Assembly: GCA_008508345.1 (NCBI GenBank)
Contig: QNGE01003032.1
Span: 31,693-95,692 of the forward strand
Source: Paragonimus westermani
Lineage: Eukaryota; Platyhelminthes; Trematoda; Plagiorchiida; Troglotrematidae
Length of the DNA stretch: 64,000 nt
Direction: 5' to 3'
Shown here: positions 1 to 13,700 of the stretch, in pieces
Layout of the letters: the number at the start of each line of letters is the position of its first letter
How positions within the stretch are numbered: position 1 is the first letter of the stretch
Position numbers and translations under genes: made by a program
Notes under the pieces: model-generated
Database searches by the model: none
The model's input: the letters and a program-made list of their open reading frames with translations, nothing else
Told to the model about the DNA's origin: nothing

Positions 1-3000
1 ACGTCTATGACCAGAAAGATTGCTTAGAAAATATCTATAGACCAGACGTTCGTAAGCAACACAATCAGAAACCGCATGGTGCCACAGTGGCCGACAAAAT
101 CCATACTCAACTGCTGTCGGTCAAAAATCCACCCATTTATTTCGAGAGAATAAAAGCGATCGTATAAAACTGGATTTACGGAGCGATACAAACAGCAACG
201 AGGTTACCATGCAAGGAACAAATAATGTATTCAATCAGTACAGTTCAGGATAGTCAAAAACCTCGACAGTCGTAATTAGCCACGGAATTTGTGGACTCAG
301 CAGCAGAGTTTAGGCTGACGGTAGCCTACAGCATACAAATAGTAGTTGTTGAACAGGCATCAGAGATTCCAAACGGCTTATGCCAGAGACATTATGCAGT
401 GAATTCAAGTAATTCATTAGAAGGACGATGGGTGAGTAAATCTTTTCAGCGTTCAGTGTTAAATGATACGCGATTAACTGAGGAAAATGGAAACATATTC
501 TTCACAGTGATTATGGCATCATTTTATGGGATTGTTTCGTGAATATGCCTATATAGGCTATTTTACTTCAAAATTCAACAGCTTATCGACTCCGTCTGAA
601 CTAAACTCCTAACAGTTGAACTAAATGATTATGTAGTTTGACTTTCGTGAGTTGTTCTCATTCGATGCATAAATCGTCGGAAGATTTTGTGGTTGTGAAC
701 CCACGGCGGCTATAACTCATATCTGGGGAGGGTAACTTCTGGTTCTAAATGGTTGTTAGTTACATATTTGTTCACTTTCCTGTTAGCGGCGTGCGTTGAG
801 CTAGAGTTTTTCATGTTAGTGGATATGCAAAGCTGATGAGCAATAACGAGGTTACTTGTAGGTTCTCCAAAGTTAAAAATGAGCACAATAACGTAATTTT
901 CTATTGAGATAATTACATTATATTCTATACGGTTTAACCTTACAGAGAGACGTACAAATCCGATTAGCCTGGTAGACGAAAGCAATGAAACAGTGAGGGT
1001 CTGTTTGATTTTTCTGTTCTGCACCGCATACCGAACAGCAGTGACTACCGCTCATCGTGACATATTTGATGATAAACAAAACACACTAAACGTCATCAGA
1101 TTCACGCTGAATATGCAGCCTATGTATGTGAGGTAAAGTCCATCACCGTCTTCGTACCTATTAAACATCTATCAGTTTTTCATCATCTGCACTTCGATAA
1201 TTTGATCAATTGTTCAGTTATTTTTAATTCTACTGAAAAAGACACTTCATTCGCATTATATCTCCAGCTACACGGTAATCTTAGGTAACTTCTTGATAGA
1301 TGTGTATGAATTCACAGAAGTGATGAATAACTTTTCTAACAGATTCCAAATGTAATACTACTGATTATTCAACAAACTGGGAACGATGTGTCCTATTCAG
1401 ATAGAGTGATGGATAATCAGAAATGTTAGAATGAATAACAATACAGCTCACCCATCTTCCACTTGTCAATTTAGTTCGAATTCGAAGTTTTCTTCAGAAC
1501 GCTGAGAGGTTTTCACGGCGTCATTACTGCGACCAGGCTAAGGGAGAATCAGTAAAGAACTAATTACCCTAGGGGGCATAAAGTCCGTTCATTATCAGAA
1601 GAGTTGAAGTTTATTTTATCATAGGCAGGAATAATCCGGAAGGTATGGGTTGCAATATCAAGCTTACGACGTTCTCGTCAGTTTATGCCAGCATAAGTCA
1701 TGGCGATCTCATGCGTCCAAACTTTCTGAAATTCACTTTACTCATTTAATGCATACGCTCAGCGTTTAGGTTCGGTGCAATCCAGTGGGTTATTGAATAC
1801 AGCAACTAGTCACTATCCCGGTGGATGAAAAGTATACCAGTAGGTTTCTTCTGTTTATCAGTAACCGGTACTAACTAACGGTCAACAACATTCTGTGTTC
1901 AGGTGGGATAGAAGCGCACTGCGTAACACAACAGACGTGATTATTCCGTAAGTTTTCCTGCTTGGAAGTAGACATTGGCATATGATTCTGGGCCGTAAAC
2001 ATTGTGGTCTCCGGCAATAAACAAATATGATCCAAACGTGATGTTAAGCCTGTTTGATACGCAATCACTGCGTCGAGTTTGGTGTTATAACCAAGCAATT
2101 AAAAACGAAATGTGAATGCCCTTGAATGTACGTGAAAATCTTCACAGCGGAATATGATTGTATTTGGAAAGCTTATGTTAAGTATCATGATATAGTTGGA
2201 AGTCTCTGTCGTAATTTTCTATGTGGGCTTGTTCGCGTAACTTGCAGGGAAACCATATATGTGGCAGATTAAGAAACGTTTCTTCTTAGGTCGAGTAATC
2301 TGTTAAAAAAATATCATTTCATCTGAAGATAGCTGATCATTTTTAAAATTGAAAGGACTATCAGTTTAGCGTCTTCAGCCTACTGGGGGTTCTTCAAGAA
2401 GACGTTGACTCAAAACAGAAAATCCTTTGGTGTATGCAAAAGCCATCTACAGCAAATAGGTCCTAATGTAAAAAGAGGGTGAATACGTACCCCACGTCAT
2501 TCACACAAGTACCAATCGAGGACTTCAGGAGCAATGATCGAATAGATTAAACCGTCTGTTTTTAACCCGAGGGAACAAAGATTTCTACACCGTGTCATTC
2601 TGATTATTCTAATGGTGACAAAACTTTTACTTGTATGTCTATTAGAAGGTTACCGAGAGAAACAGTAATGAAATTTCCTATTTACAAGTTAGTTTTGTTG
2701 AATTCAATATAAACAGGCAACCAGCCGAAAGAATCACACGGTCTAGATTGGCTTCTGGTATTAGCTTCAGGGACAGTCAAATTTTAAGTGATTCTCCGTC
2801 ATTAAAACTGTGTCAGGTATGTACTGTTTACGCTCACTCTAAAATACTCCAAAGCGCATGCTGCTCAGTTTGAAAGTTCTGTGTGACTAGATTATCATGA
2901 GGTAGAAATGCTTTGTTTATTCAAGTGAAGTTGATTTGGTCATTATGTAATCAGCCAAATCAAAGCGGTTTACTGTTAGGTTTGGAAACTCATCAATTTG

Positions 3001-6000
3001 TTCTGCAATGGATATCAGAAACAGTCGAAAAATGGAAGTTTTGCTGATGTAATGCACACTATGTTTACAGGTAAACAATATTTTAGTATCCGAAATATAT
3101 TGAATATGACGCATAGTTACATGTAGTCTTCATCGGCGTTCTTGCTAGCGCTCCTTAAAAATGCATCAGACATTCGCGGCCGTTAATAAGACTTTTATCA
3201 GCACAACTTTTCAACAAACATAATGACTGTGTCTAGAGCACCTAGGCATTATGAGATAGTAGGTTGCAAAAAACTGTTAACAACTCATTTTTTGATAGTA
3301 TTCTTATGGACACGTAGGTGTCAGTTATCCCCTTTAGCAGAAAGCAGTAGGAGTAAATTTTATTGTTAATGAAGGTCATCCTTTGTGCGCAAAATGAACA
3401 TCTTTCATCATACAATCGAACGGTTACAAACGTTTTGTCATTCTAAACGGTCCAGTGAGTGACTCTTATCTACAGCTTATCCTTAAAACTATTCGAACAA
3501 ATCGTATTTCAGAAGTATTGATGTTTCGTAGAAAAACTTAAACTTCTGAAGCGGCGAGAATTTTCCAGCAGAAGAATGCAAATTTTGCCGGCTGGCACCT
3601 TTCAGTTCCCAGAAACAATACGCTGACAAGCATGTACCTGTCAGAGCATATACTGGTATTTAAGGGATGTCGATACAATTTCTGCAGGCGAAATCAGTGC
3701 AATAATGTCGAGATACGGTTCGGCTGTAATAGACACACGAAATCTAAGATTATTTTGTAATCGGGACTAAATCAGCCATCTATAATCAGAATCAGTTTTT
3801 GAATTACGAACAGCCAACCAGCAAAAGTTGGCCAAAATTAACTCTTCAAAAAACTCAACCTAGAAAGTTTGGCTGGCAATTTCTGAAGGTTACAAACTCG
3901 TCGATCAGGTGTTTTTCGCTTCGTTGATTCAAGTTTCAACCTGCGATCGAACAATTCAGGATTTATCACTTTTGGTTGATCAATTGAATATAACTACTTC
4001 GTAATTTGCAGCAAAATTACACACGTTAAGAAACGGCAACATTCAAAGCAAACCTATTTTGTCATTCGGTTCTGGTTTCTGTGAATTTAATTAATCAATT
4101 AAGTTAAAAATTTGAAAATTAACAAACCTGTAGTTATATTAACAACATAATTGAATCCAACACCTTTTAATGCAACACATGTCTCTCGATAAAATCGTCC
4201 GTTTGACCAGAGATCTTCATTTCAGGTTGAACTTTCAGTGATGACACTCAATTATTGGACACACAAATCGGTTTATGATTATATGTTGACATGTGATAAA
4301 AACCAAGGTAGACAAAAGCTGGCATAATACTGTAATACTACGACTGCAGCTTTTATATGTTTGCGAACTACTTGTCAAATGTGAATATATTGGCCTCAGC
4401 TTAATTATACGGAACGTGAGGCACAGTCCCCATTTCTAACATTCATGCATATATTCAAGACTACAAGTCTACTACGATAACAATTGGTTTCATTTTCTCA
4501 AAAGGATAAACAATACAATAAATGTATATGTGAGCGGTGCTTTTGCCCATATTAAATTGAGATCCTCTTCTGTCCTCGTAAATACGTTCAATCAAACTCA
4601 TTATTGATTACCGCACAACGAAGAAAGGAGAGATAGCACTAGGTTCAGTGGACTGGCGGTTCATAATAAGCTAGTGAAAGAGTTTTCAATGTTTATGGAG
4701 AAGAAGGATGAATATCTAAATAAGACCATGACGACAAAGAATAATCACAAATTCAGCGGTGAGAAACTGTCTTAAGAGCAACATAGTTCATGCGTGTTTT
4801 ACGTACTGTCTACTTTTCACAGACGTTAGTGAGAGATGCCAAAACGATCGAACATTCTGACGTCAGGATGGCCTACAACGCTTTGAAAAACAAGCCACAA
4901 GAAGATGGGACCAAAAGCTGTATAGTCGACAATAAATACTGAAACATCAACTCCTGAAAATACCATCCAACTTTCAGGTAGTGCGTTTTGTTCACTCCTT
5001 CTTTCTTTGGTTGTATGCGGACAGAATGAAAGATTTCGAGTATGGTACGATCGGAAGTGAACTCGATTGAATGTGATTAAGCCATTACAAACCTATATCT
5101 TGCAAAATCATTCCAAGCTTGAAGCCCACGATAAAAAAAACCAATTGCCACAATTGGCCAGCAGTAAAATCAATGAAAGAGAAACTCTTGACTAAAAAGA
5201 AAACTAATCAACGTGGTAACAGAAGAAGGACATGAGATAACACACCTCGCGAGCATATTTGTTCTCGTCACCGGGCCTGGAAACATTCGAATAAACTGTT
5301 GACAGACCTTGTGGAACTTCATGATATTTACTGTTAATCAGTGCGTACGGAGCTTTCAGCCTTACTTTGTGATATGCGAACAGTTTTAGACGAAACGCAT
5401 TTAACTTCTTTGGTGATGAAGAATTCAACCAGCATTACAGGGACAATGATCATTGCGCTGTTTATGCCAATATGTGTTTCAGAATATCGTCCTCTTCCAC
5501 ACACGCACACGCACACACAGAAAATAAGTTTGACATAAGGTATATTTCAGGTAGATAAGCAGGCCAAGTAGACTGAGGGAAAGTTTAAATTTTGAATGAC
5601 GCCTAATTTCAGATTGATGTCGAGAATTTGAAACAGATGTGATATTCATTTTATAAACTATCAACAATGCCTATGATTGTCCACACTGGAATTCCTATAC
5701 AAACACTCGGAGTTGTGGAGCAAAAATGATATTCAACACCCCATTAGATAGGACAATATTTCCATAGCTGAATATTTGCCCGTCATCTTATGTGCTACTC
5801 CTCTCAAGTTATTCCATCATTTCGGGTGCGGTGAATAACATCAGAATTGACAGTAACCTCAGAAAGGTTATTTCACGTAAAACCAAATATTGCGCATCAT
5901 TTTAAAATGAATGAGATAAGTATTTCCCCGGAAACAAAAGATGTGCTAACAAACGACCGATGTTTGAGAATAGACACTGATATTTCTGGACTTCACTAAG

Positions 6001-8999
6001 TAAGTGCTGTTGATTTCCCGGACAGATATTCTGTCCAAACGCCGCTCCCTTATATTTCAGTTATACACCTATTCCCACCACAAGCGACTTATGTGGCCGT
6101 TAGGATAGGGGCCTTGAGTTATAACTCATAGGGTAGCTAATGCCATCCCCATTCAGACTAGCTGAACCTGCTGGGTCTGGACTAGGAAGAAATCGGTCGT
6201 ACAGTGTCGGATTGAAGATGAGCTTCAGTAATCATCATGAGAATTACCGAATCTTATAACAACCAAATCCTTCGTGGCCAAATGTAACCCACGTTTCAGT
6301 TTAGTGCACACTAAATGATTCATTATCCCACCCGTTTAGTAAGGAATCCAATAATGGCCTTCAAAAGCCAAGAAGGAATTCTCCGGAGGAAAGCACTTTA
6401 TGAGATATTTCCGCAGGATTATCCTAATGCCTAACTATAAGATGGCGTTATATTAAATTTAAACAGAAAGTGAGTGGTGTTATCTTCATTAATCGAAACC
6501 GGTTGCTTCAGATATTACGAAGTTTCATGCTTATTACTTCAATTAGCTGTTCAAATGATCAACACCTCTCCCACGTACTCATATGGAACGAAGGATTACC
6601 ACTATGATGACATATAATCACGTTTGAGACCGCAAAATAGGCGGCACCTCACAATGATATATAGATACATCAAACCGAATGTTTTAATAACCGTCTTGGT
6701 GAGCGTGGAGATATTTTAGTGAGAAACAGTCAGCTTTAATCATTTGCCATCACTTTTAAAAAGTCTAAACATTTTGTAGGCAAACAGCGCAGCAAAATAA
6801 AAGACATGCGTGACCGAATGAACTTACTGTGAGATCCACCTCATGTAGCGGCACAACTTGATGGATGAAAGGCAAGTTGTGCTATATTTGAACAGAGACA
6901 TAAATACTGTATTTTTACTCAGATTAGACTTTGTCTGCACCATGTACAATCCTCCTGACTAGCGTTACGGCATTGAATTCGTGCTGGTAAATTTATAACG
7001 CTTGTAACAGTGACTCAGTAATCACTGGAACAACCTTGAGAATATCCTCAAAATATTGTGAGTTCAATTGCACATCAAACGAAATATTAACATATCGCAA
7101 CATATGTCTTCTTTCTGCGCTGATGAAATTGCACATCATCCTCAGTTTAATGTCCGGGTTCATTATATAAGTTACTGTTCAAGAATTTTCGCACAAAATG
7201 TCCGGCGTCTGCTTTATCAAAGCCTAGTACTAAAACGTTCAGGCTGAGAACAAAAGTTGAGAACATTTGCTCGATAAGTGATATCTAGCAGATCACCTAA
7301 TCTGACTTGACATACCCAAACGAGATCAACATGTCTATTCGAAAAAAATTTAGTGTGTAACGGAGACAAAGTTCGGACTTATTAATGTGTCCGGCAAGAA
7401 CAATGCTAGTGGTGATTTCTAGGTAGCAGTTTTCCAAGATTTTATTCTCAAGAAATAAGTTATACCCAGCAGCTGCTCATGCACCACATTTATTTACCAA
7501 CTGACTGTCCAGACAGTTTGAGGAATTTTACAACACTCAGAAAAGGAGTGTCCCGTTCTGCGAAACCACCTCGTTATTACTTAGCTTAGCTTAACTGCAA
7601 TGTAATATTCAATCATGTGGTGAATTACAGAAGTTTTACACATTTCATGTGAATTATATCTGATGCTAAATAATCAAAACTACCTGGTGAATAATTGCGG
7701 TGAATTTGACGTATAAGCTAAAGTAGATCCTAGGCGTAACTGACAGTGATCCACGGGTTGCACAATTATCACATGAAAGCAGAGATAGAATCAAGATTTC
7801 AAACAGGGCAAGATTACGCACTGAGGAGCGGTACTAAAAAGGAAGAGGCTAACGTTTTTCGATTTTATGGGAAGGAGATTCTTGAGAACCCAGGGGTAAT
7901 TTAGATGTTCCAATCAGTTGTGATTGATGTTCAGTATCTATTTTGCGTATTTTGTAACAGCAGTATGAACTTCAGTAGAGGAACCAGTGTTTTCGGCGAA
8001 AGTTTTTAAGTTCTAGCATAACGTTCACTCTTTGCTTAAATGCATCATAACTCAACGTGCAGTGGTGGCGTAATGGAAGATAACATAAGAGTTGTCTGAT
8101 TACCCACAGCATTCTTCTGCGTCGATGTGAAAATGGGATATAGAGTACGTATAAGCCTGTTTAGGATGAGCACCCAGGATGAGAGATTAATTTCGTTCCA
8201 ACTTTCATAAGAACATGCAACAGAAATCGTCAAGATGTTAGTTTAATTTGGAAAATGTACACTTGTGTACACACTTGGGACTGTGTTATCCATCATTTAG
8301 TTGGGCAGGACACATTGTACATTACGACAGAACACATTCCCCACATATGTCAATCTGAAAATAATTACTATCTAGAGCATTTACTATATTTCGGTTTAAG
8401 ATGACTTGGTTTCTTTTTGATAGTTAGGAAAAGATATCGCTTCATATTTCAAACGTGCCACACTCTATTCAGAAAAGGTAAGTGGCTCATCTCAGAGATA
8501 GCTTTGTACAAATCGATGTGATCAATTATTGTTCATCACCATGACGATTGTGAGCATACAATAAAGTTAGACACTCCAAAATATTTCAACACAACCAAAA
8601 TCACAAAATGCCACAATGAAACAACTGTACCGAACATGAGGCTCTCATAATCAGACAACATCTGGGCAGCTACCAGATTGCACAGCCGAGGAATATTATA
8701 AAATTTCAGTCGCAATCAGGTTGATAATTTTGGGAACCCGGAGGGCAAACGTATTTGTACTGCAAATTAAAATATTTTGTCGGAAACAGTAAGCAGGTGA
8801 AAATATTTTACATTAGTGTGAGTTAGTTTCAAGGCAGAACTTAAGCTGATTTGTAGACCGGACGAACCTTGTGCATTAATTATCATAACAAATTTTTGAA
8901 GTAACATTCTACTCAAGATGAACTCGTTGGTGAGGCTAAGTAAATTCGAACATTCTATGATTGCAACTATGTGTAGTAAAACACGTTCGCCAACAAATA
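1..8999. other. gene-poor DNA, no supportable gene
   Basis: No open frame exceeds about 105 codons on either strand, and none shows a recognisable domain. Apart from the CA tract at 5498 nothing stands out. The stretch could be intergenic or a long intron. Confidence 0.7.
5498..5519 (+). repeat. short CA/CG-interrupted microsatellite
   Basis: About 22 bases of alternating CA with two CG interruptions lie in otherwise unremarkable DNA. It explains the Val/Cys and Thr/His runs seen in short frames here, which are therefore not coding. Confidence 0.9.
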
Positions 9000-9768
9000 T
9001 TGTCCATCTGTTCAATTCTGAACAAATAATATTAATTAAAACCATCCGACTCTTTGAAATTGAAAAGTCAGTCTGCTATAAATAAACATTGTCAGACAGA
9101 TGGCCCATTTTAGTATGCGACATTTGGAACGGTCAGCACATCTTTTTCAATTATTTTTCAACACCTACATTCAAAGAAAACTTAATTGAACAATCGACGA
9201 GTTAAGCCGTGGAGGACAGCATTCTTGAAGAATTCACATTCACTAGAACAATAGTCACACAAAGTGACCAAAACGGAAAGTGTGGAAGAGAGATGTATCT
9301 AGAAGAAAAGAAAATTTCATACATCGGGTTAACATTCAAGGACGACACGCTAGCAGAAAGTGTCGCACTTAGGCTCAAATATGCAGCTAATATCACCTGT
9401 TTTGCCGTTTATCTACCTAAGCTTGAAAAATAGTGACTGTTACTGCGACCTCGTCCTGTGTATACTCATACATGTGTTCGAGCGAAATAACTTGTGTTGG
9501 CCCCAAGGACAGACGCTTAGTTGAACGGGTTTATCAATCTCATTTAGCTTGCCTCAATATTCGGTTAATCAAAACAGCCAACGGAGCCATATTATCACGC
9601 ATTATGGATTCCGACCACTCCACCAATGTGAGAGACTTGATTCTCCCAAACTACCTAGCTGAGATCACCCAGTTGAGGGCAGTATGGAATGAAATTCTGT
9701 CCACATTCAAAACTGTTGGGGGTCGCCCGTACAACCGAACCCTGTGTGTCCATAAACCTCTCGTATGA
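9000..9768 (+). mobile_element. Penelope-like retroelement relic A (C-terminal part)
   Basis: Collinear remnants of the C-terminal half of a Penelope-like polyprotein are readable. SVCYK (near 9080) stands for SVYRK; FFNYFSTPTFKENLIEQ (near 9145-9190) for the NFxSFxPxxYKxxL stretch; then EDSILEEF, KISYIGLTFKDDTLAESV (the conserved LxFxGD region) and AANITCFAVYLPK. After a TAG at 9431-9433 and a frame change, a second frame gives CVYSYMCS, CVGPKDRRL (the YIG-R motif with Tyr lost), MDSDHSTN (the HLxxTGH region) and a final TLCVHKPLV before TGA at 9766. The two frames are 9209-9430 and 9433-9768. The loss of the YIG Tyr, the stop and the frameshift mark it as dead. It runs straight into the long direct repeat that starts at 9694. 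Confidence 0.8.
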
Positions 9769-10783
9769 ACTTAAGAACTGCCTCAGTGGACCGCTCACCA
9801 TGCTAGGATGTCAACACCTGTTGTTCACGTGGCTACTTGATCATAGTTTGACCTACTTCAACACATTAACCATCCATACCCCCAGCGTACTGCCTTGATT
9901 CCTTGCAAAAGTGTGCTATGAATCGTTATCTATTCAGCCTAATGATGAATCACTGAAAACGAGCCTGTTTGCCACCCCGTAATTTTCATGACCACACTGA
10001 GAACTTTCACACGTCAAACTCCAACATTCATGTGCAGCACAGTTTACGTCATGCCGGTTCACTGCTATTCTGATTAACCACTTCGTATAAACTCATTGCA
10101 AGTAGCTGAGGAAACAAAATAGCCGAGTAATTCTGCCAGCTTGTGGGAATCTGCTGTGCTGAAGTACCGCCTACGTACGCACGAGTGCTAACAACTTTGT
10201 GATTGTCGATCAGCTGCCACATTTTGATCAACAAGCACTGATAGTCGAAACTCTCTACGTCCGCAAATGTCAATGCGTTATTTACCGCACACCTCATATC
10301 CCACACATGCCAACCAGCTCAACAATACTGGATTTTATTTGTATGGTGTTATTTGGAAAGCCACAAGAACAGTAACAAAACTACGTTAATCTGGGATGCT
10401 TTCCCTAACTGTGTCCATTGCACAAATTTCTTGAACTGTTACAACTTCCATCAGCATACTGAGGTTGCAAACTCATTTCCTGTGTGTGAAAGTGTCAATT
10501 ATGGAATAACACTGAGAGTGTAAAACGACAATATTATTATAGACGATGGGGAGTTCGCATAATTTAGGTTATGGAGACCGGTGAATAAACCAGGTTTCAT
10601 TTACGTTATTTTAAACAATCATCCAGTGTGTATTTCTAGGAAAAAAGAGTGTTTGAGGAAAAGTTTATCGGCTGACAGGTTGTCACTTTGCTTAATTGCT
10701 CGTAATTTTCATCATCCGCTTGAATCGGGGAACAACGTTCTATCTCGCAAAGTTTCTAGTCAGTTTTATCGTGACTATGTGCT
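9694..10783 (+). repeat. long direct repeat, left copy (relic A 3' end and flank)
   Basis: Bases 9694-10783 match 62911-64000 with a constant offset of 53217 and no indel. By eye there are only six mismatches in 1090 bases, five of them in the first hundred bases and one at 9927/63144. The left copy probably continues past 10783, where the comparison ends only because the window does. The first about 75 bases are the end of the Penelope-like reading frame; the rest is of unknown nature. An 85-codon frame on the minus strand (10049-10306) is open in both copies, but near-identity makes that uninformative. Confidence 0.97.
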
Positions 10784-13700
10784 CCCACACAATTACCTCG
10801 ATTGAAAAGTTGTGACACTGAGCGGCAGTATCGTCCTGAAATGTTCAGTCTTGAATGTGTTATAAAGGACTTTAATTAGCTGCATTGCAAACTATACTTA
10901 ACAATGAGCCTGCCGAGTTAACCCAAGTGTGATTAACGCTAATTAACAGATTTTTCCGGGGTAGGTTACAAATACATACACGAAAGCAATCAGTTCCAAA
11001 GTCTGATCACCGCAATCCTCATAAGGTAGTGTGATAATCTGTTGATTACTTACCCCAATATGAATGAAGCATGGAATATTCTATGCATACCCAATGTTGG
11101 ATTCATTCCCGAAGTGTACGAATTGGAAGGTAGATCATCGGCATACACATACTGAGGGCTGCACAACGTCGTTCATAAACACTCCATCTTGGGAAAGCCG
11201 AAGGAAAGTTGCATAATTCGTTTGGTTTGTCGAGATGTTACATAAGAAGCATTAATTTTGGACATCGACAAATGAATTCTTTGTGTTGGCCAAAGTGTGT
11301 TCACGGTTAATTTCATATAACTAATCTGTGATACCTGATAATGATTGTGATTCATATAATGCCATGAGGTACATCATCTGAGTTGTAACTTTGCACACGG
11401 TAAATAAGAGCAGAATTATTAAAATGCCAGAAGTTTTTGGAATGGCGGAATGTTGGACTATTTTTATGGTTTGGTTACTACAGTTTTGGATGACGGAAGC
11501 TAGTGTATGTATTTTGTGTAACGTATTGATTCGATAGCACCAAACCGCGACTGCATTGGACAATTCATATTGGGGGTGAATGGGGTGGGGGAAGAGAGCG
11601 GAAATAATGAAGATCACTCATATATACTTGATTCAAGATGTTTTTAGTAAAATGATGACGGCCTCAGCTCTTGTCATAAGCAGTCAGAACGGCATGTCAT
11701 CGCCACGAGCGATATTTGAATTCCGGCCACCCTTTTATGAAGCAACTGCACTAACCAGAACGGCACGACCTCATATTTGAGTGGGATATCATATTCGGAA
11801 GTCAATGGATAATGCTCAGAATGTCTGATTATCCCGAGATGAGACAGTTCCGATCTGTCAAATCAGATCAACAAATCTACTACTGGGAGTTAACTCTATG
11901 CTGTAATCATAAATAACTAGGCTTGTTAATTGATATTTTGAACATAGGTAAATGGGTGCTTGATGAAGATATTATAGCGATTATTTCTGACCTCTCTAAC
12001 TGCCCGTTCTCCGGCTACCCCCTCGTTGGTTACCTTGTAAAATCGTGATATGAGCTGTAATGTATTTTGCTTGATGACGACTCAATGAAGACAACCCCGT
12101 TCAGTGCGCTGCCATTTCAACCATCTCAAGTTCGACTTATCCACTTAAGATGAAGCCATAAACAGAACTTCAGTATAAAACAGTAAAAGCTGTCTGTTAA
12201 TTCAAACGATACCGTGGCAAAATCAAACGAAGATGGAGTAAAAGGTCATCCAAAAACCACTGAGCTAGGAATTACGGTGGATTTTGAAACCGTGAGTTTT
12301 CTTGTATGGAGTTTTACTGATTGTTGAGGTCACCTAATCAGGACTGATAATCCGCTGTTAATCATCAGCACACTCAACTGAGTGGCATATCAGTTTGACA
12401 CTTAGTGGTTAATGAAAGCAAAGTGAATCAGTTTCTATCGGGACAGTTTCGGGGTATTATTGTAAACAGCAGTTGCTGTTGATAATTATTACTCTGATTT
12501 TAGCTGATTAGACTGATTCTTCTTGGAGAATCAGACAACCGTACTACAATCGGATGTCATGAGTAAATTATGATTAAATCATTTGCTAACGTACGTTAAC
12601 CTTTCTTTAAGTGTGCATACGTGACTCAAATTATCTGGTTCTGCTTCGTTCGATGATTGTGAAAATGCACTAAGGGGCTTCCTCAAGTTTGGTGACAACA
12701 ATGTGGTAAATTGCCGGGTTAAAACTGGCAAGATTAATGTAAAGATTAACGCCGACAAACTTTAAGAAATCTCGCTGACGACTGATTTTTGAAAAGCTTT
12801 CCGAATCCTGTGGGAATGGGGTCCACTAAGGTCTCGAGCATTAATATATCGACAGACCGGAACCGTTTGTCCTAAACACAACAAAACCTAATGCGTCAAC
12901 TTTGGTTCTTTGGAGAATAGCTTTCAATTGAATTCTTAATATGAACCAATTTTACAGAGTAGCTGAAAATCCCACGGAATTTTGTAGCAGTTTATTCAGA
13001 CGACCGTTTGATCAGAGGAGAATCCAGTGCATGCCTGTCCAGGCACTATTTCCATCTGTTCGATTTGTGTGGTGGTATTTTCCGAATTCGAGATTGACGC
13101 GAACAAATAAACCTTTAACATTTTTCAACACACTTCCTCTTTAAATTAAGGGACGAGATGATATTTTGTATTCAATAAATGAACGTTTCCATCACTAGTA
13201 AGCACTTTAGAAAAGGTGCGTTGTGAATGGAGTGTGTTACTTCTTTCCGGCGCACTCAACCTAAACGTATGGAATACGAACTAGCCCAGCTGAATCAAAA
13301 TCCCTACCATGAGTTGAAACATTTAAGTACATATGAGTTGATGTGATATAAAAAGCTAAGGGGATGAAGTTTTGTCTCAGGTAACCAGTAAACATTTACT
13401 TTTCGCTACCAAAATGTTGACTGCCCACTTAAGCGCTCTCTTTCAGTCCACTTCAGACCAGTCTACAATTTTATAGCTCTCTCGAAAGGCTAAGATGAAA
13501 TAGCATTCGCGAAAACTCCTTCAAAATTTGTGCTCGTTGTTTTTAAATTCCTGCCCACCATTTAGTCAAATAGCAACGACAAACAAAACTTTACTTGCAA
13601 AGGAGATAAATCGATAACAATAGATTTTATACACTCTATTTATCAATAAAATTGAGCTCAGCTCAGCTTCAGTGTAGAACCAAAATAACCAAGATTCACA

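Noticed and set aside
6094..6125. GGCCGTTAGGATAGGGGCC resembling part of a Glu-type tRNA D-arm
   Set aside because: No B-box or cloverleaf follows; the match is short and may be chance.
10049..10306. 85-codon minus-strand frame present in both long repeat copies (also 63266-63523)
   Set aside because: The copies are nearly identical in DNA, so shared openness is no evidence of selection; the start is GTG and no domain is recognisable.
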